DNA from: Bacteroidota bacterium
Lineage (GTDB): Bacteria; Bacteroidota; Bacteroidia; Chitinophagales; LD1
Direction of reading: 5' to 3'
Assembly (NCBI GenBank): GCA_018267435.1
Contig: JAFDYM010000176.1
Span: 1 to 6,704, forward strand
Length of the DNA: 6,704 nt
Shown here: in pieces, positions 5,216 through 6,704 of the stretch
How the letters are laid out: each line of letters starts with the position of its first letter
Numbering within the stretch: position 1 is the stretch's first letter
Made by a program: the position numbers and the translations under genes
Notes under the pieces: model-generated
Seen by the model: only the letters and a program-made list of their open reading frames with translations
What the model was told of the DNA's origin: nothing
Database searches by the model: none

Positions 5216-5245
5216 GAAAAAGCGAAGGCTATTGCCCTCGCTTTT
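5216..5245 (-). terminator. Intrinsic terminator of the DUF4139 gene
   Basis: On the minus strand AGCGA-G-GGC pairs with GCC-T-TCGCT (one internal mismatch) around a short loop, followed by a T-rich tail CTTTTTCGTTTTAT. It lies 23 nt after the stop codon of the minus-strand DUF4139 gene. The plus-strand side also has four T, so it may work weakly both ways. Confidence 0.8.
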
Positions 5246-5268
5246 ATAATGTGTATTCTGCTTATTAT

Positions 5269-6704
5269 CTATGGTACGAATAGCACTTCGTACTCGTAGG
5301 TTATATCTTTCTTCTCGTTCGCAGCTAGCTTCACTTCCCACTTTATATCGGTGTTAGGGTTTTGATTGTTGTATATGCTGCGCTTAGGGGTGGTCTTCGC
5401 ACTGTCTTTAGTTACAGTAACAGTACCGTTCACGTTCTTGATTATGGTTACGGTTACTTCCTTGTTCTGGTAGTTGGCTATGTTCACCGTGCCCTTAATA
5501 GTTACCTTGCTGTATATCTGCTTGCCTATCTTCTTGGCATTGTCTTCGCGGCCTTTTTCTTCTTCGGTGTTCTTCATTACTATATCTACAGCTTTGCTTA
5601 GGCGGATGCTAGTACTTGCACCTGCAGGTGTATACTTCAGCTCATCTTGCGCTACAAACTGGTCTTTCTCGTTCACCACCATTATAGATGCTGTGGTGAA
5701 AGGAACAGTAGATGTATTCTTCAATTCCAACGAGTGGAACACGTCGTAAGTTTGGTCGTTATCGGGCACAAAGCGGTTGCTGAAGTAGTTGGTGTTATCG
5801 TATATAGTGCCTTCATACTTGTCCTTGTACTCGGCATTGCCTGCAAATATGGGGTATACGCCTTTGGCCTTGTATGGTAAAGTAACCTTACCTAGCTTGT
5901 ATATATACATATCGCCAGCCTTCTCGCCTTCGGTACTATAGTTCTCATCAAAGTAACCATCAGCTGACTCAGCTACAGCATACGTGCCCTTCATCATGGC
6001 ATTAGCTTGCATATAAGCACGTGGTGCGGCTGCGCCTATGTTATCAATGGTTAGATAATCGTAAGTCATAGGGTCAGCCTTGTCGCTATACTTCATTTGC
6101 GGTGCGCCTACTACCAGTTCCACCTCGGCATCTTTCAGGTCTTCGGTTTCGTTCTCTAGCGTAGCCTTCATTTCTATGCGCGCGTTCTTGTCATCCTTTA
6201 GGCGCAGGTAGTAGCTAGGTAGCCAGTTAATGCCTCCCGTCATGTATATCTCCTGTAGCTGCATGTTGTCGGCAGGCTTATCGGGGCGCAGCACTATCAT
6301 GCGCTTTATGCTATCGCCCATATAGTAGGCTATTGGGTCTTCTTTAAAGTCGGCTTGGTATATGCTGCCTTCGTTTAGTATCAAGGTATTGCCCTTATCG
6401 GTAGCAAACTTTATGATGCCGTTACGTTGGTCGTAGTTGGTTATTTTGCCCGTAGCAGTTTTATCTATACCCTGTGTAGGGGTGTATGATATGGTTACAC
6501 TTTTGTTGATGTTGCCCGCTAGGTACTGCTGCACAGTTTTGCTGGCCAACTGCTTCTTCAAAGTATCATCGCGGAACACAATGCTCTTAACGGCATTGTC
6601 TTTACCGCTACCTATAAAGTAGGTGCCGAACAATGTTCTATCGGGTATAGGCAAGGTTACGTTGCCGTTCTTTACTGGGGCAGTGCCTTCCTTTACTACC
6701 AATG
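5269..6704 (-). CDS. DUF4139 domain protein, N-terminus outside window
   Basis: The minus strand is open from the right edge to TAG at 5271-5269, about 478 codons. The first in-frame TTG at 6702 is not a credible start: the readable N-terminus (VVKEGTAPVKNGNVTLPIP) already looks like the first beta-strand segment of the family, so probably a signal peptide and a few residues are missing. Residues 156-202 (GGINWLPSYYLRLKDD, ATLENETEDLKDAEVELVVGAPQ) carry the DUF4139 hallmark, an outside-facing beta-rich domain. The C-terminus (YDVFHSLELKNTSTVPFT, DIKWEVKLAANEKKDITYEYEVLFVP) completes it. There is no membrane segment in the visible part. The family is of unknown function and is usually exported in Bacteroidota. 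It runs towards the SRP RNA on the same strand, separated by a terminator. Codon use (ATA, GTA) matches ftsY and rimO, so it looks native. Confidence 0.85.
   Translation of the reverse strand, partial: LVVKEGTAPVKNGNVTLPIPDRTLFGTYFIGSGKDNAVKSIVFRDDTLKKQLASKTVQQYLAGNINKSVTISYTPTQGIDKTATGKITNYDQRNGIIKFATDKGNTLILNEGSIYQADFKEDPIAYYMGDSIKRMIVLRPDKPADNMQLQEIYMTGGINWLPSYYLRLKDDKNARIEMKATLENETEDLKDAEVELVVGAPQMKYSDKADPMTYDYLTIDNIGAAAPRAYMQANAMMKGTYAVAESADGYFDENYSTEGEKAGDMYIYKLGKVTLPYKAKGVYPIFAGNAEYKDKYEGTIYDNTNYFSNRFVPDNDQTYDVFHSLELKNTSTVPFTTASIMVVNEKDQFVAQDELKYTPAGASTSIRLSKAVDIVMKNTEEEKGREDNAKKIGKQIYSKVTIKGTVNIANYQNKEVTVTIIKNVNGTVTVTKDSAKTTPKRSIYNNQNPNTDIKWEVKLAANEKKDITYEYEVLFVP

Overview
This window looks like a chromosomal segment of a member of the Bacteroidota, probably of the Chitinophagales/Sphingobacteriales type (the rank below phylum is inference). 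Three things point there. The gene order rpmB - rpmG - DUF4295 protein - ftsY - rimO is typical of the phylum. The promoters match the Bacteroidota form (TTTG, about 19-20 nt, TAnnTTTG). Most genes lack Shine-Dalgarno sequences. Core genes use ATA (Ile) and GTA (Val) codons heavily.

Layout. Positions 1-1066 (minus strand) hold the 5' part of a secreted collagen-like protein: signal peptide, a Bacteroidota-type N-terminal domain, then about 62 Gly-X-Y triplets; the gene runs off the left edge. A 387-base divergent intergenic region (1067-1453) carries the promoter and a palindrome for the plus-strand translation cluster. That cluster is rpmB (bL28), rpmG (zinc-free bL33) and a small DUF4295 ribosomal protein (probably bL38), closed by a hairpin terminator. 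Next come ftsY (SRP receptor), a GxxExxY-family protein inside a set of degenerate inverted repeats, and rimO (uS12 methylthiotransferase), closed by a bidirectional terminator.

Positions 5037-5177 are free of protein genes. On the minus strand they encode what I read as the small bacterial SRP RNA (ffs). It has its own promoter, a GNRA-capped helix next to AGCA, and a closing stem that doubles as an intrinsic terminator. A second terminator (about 5216-5245) ends the last gene, a minus-strand DUF4139 protein (5269-6704) that enters from the right edge without its N-terminus.

How it fits together: bL28, bL33, the DUF4295 protein and RimO build or modify the ribosome, while FtsY and SRP RNA deliver translating ribosomes to the membrane. 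The receptor and RNA of the SRP pathway thus lie within about 2 kb of each other. The GxxExxY gene is the clear intruder: its repeats separate ftsY from rimO and its codon use is unlike its neighbours. I found no CRISPR array, insertion sequence, tRNA or rRNA, and no convincing new multi-gene system. The points most worth a second look are the GxxExxY repeat cassette, the SRP RNA next to ftsY, and the strong Shine-Dalgarno before the DUF4295 gene.
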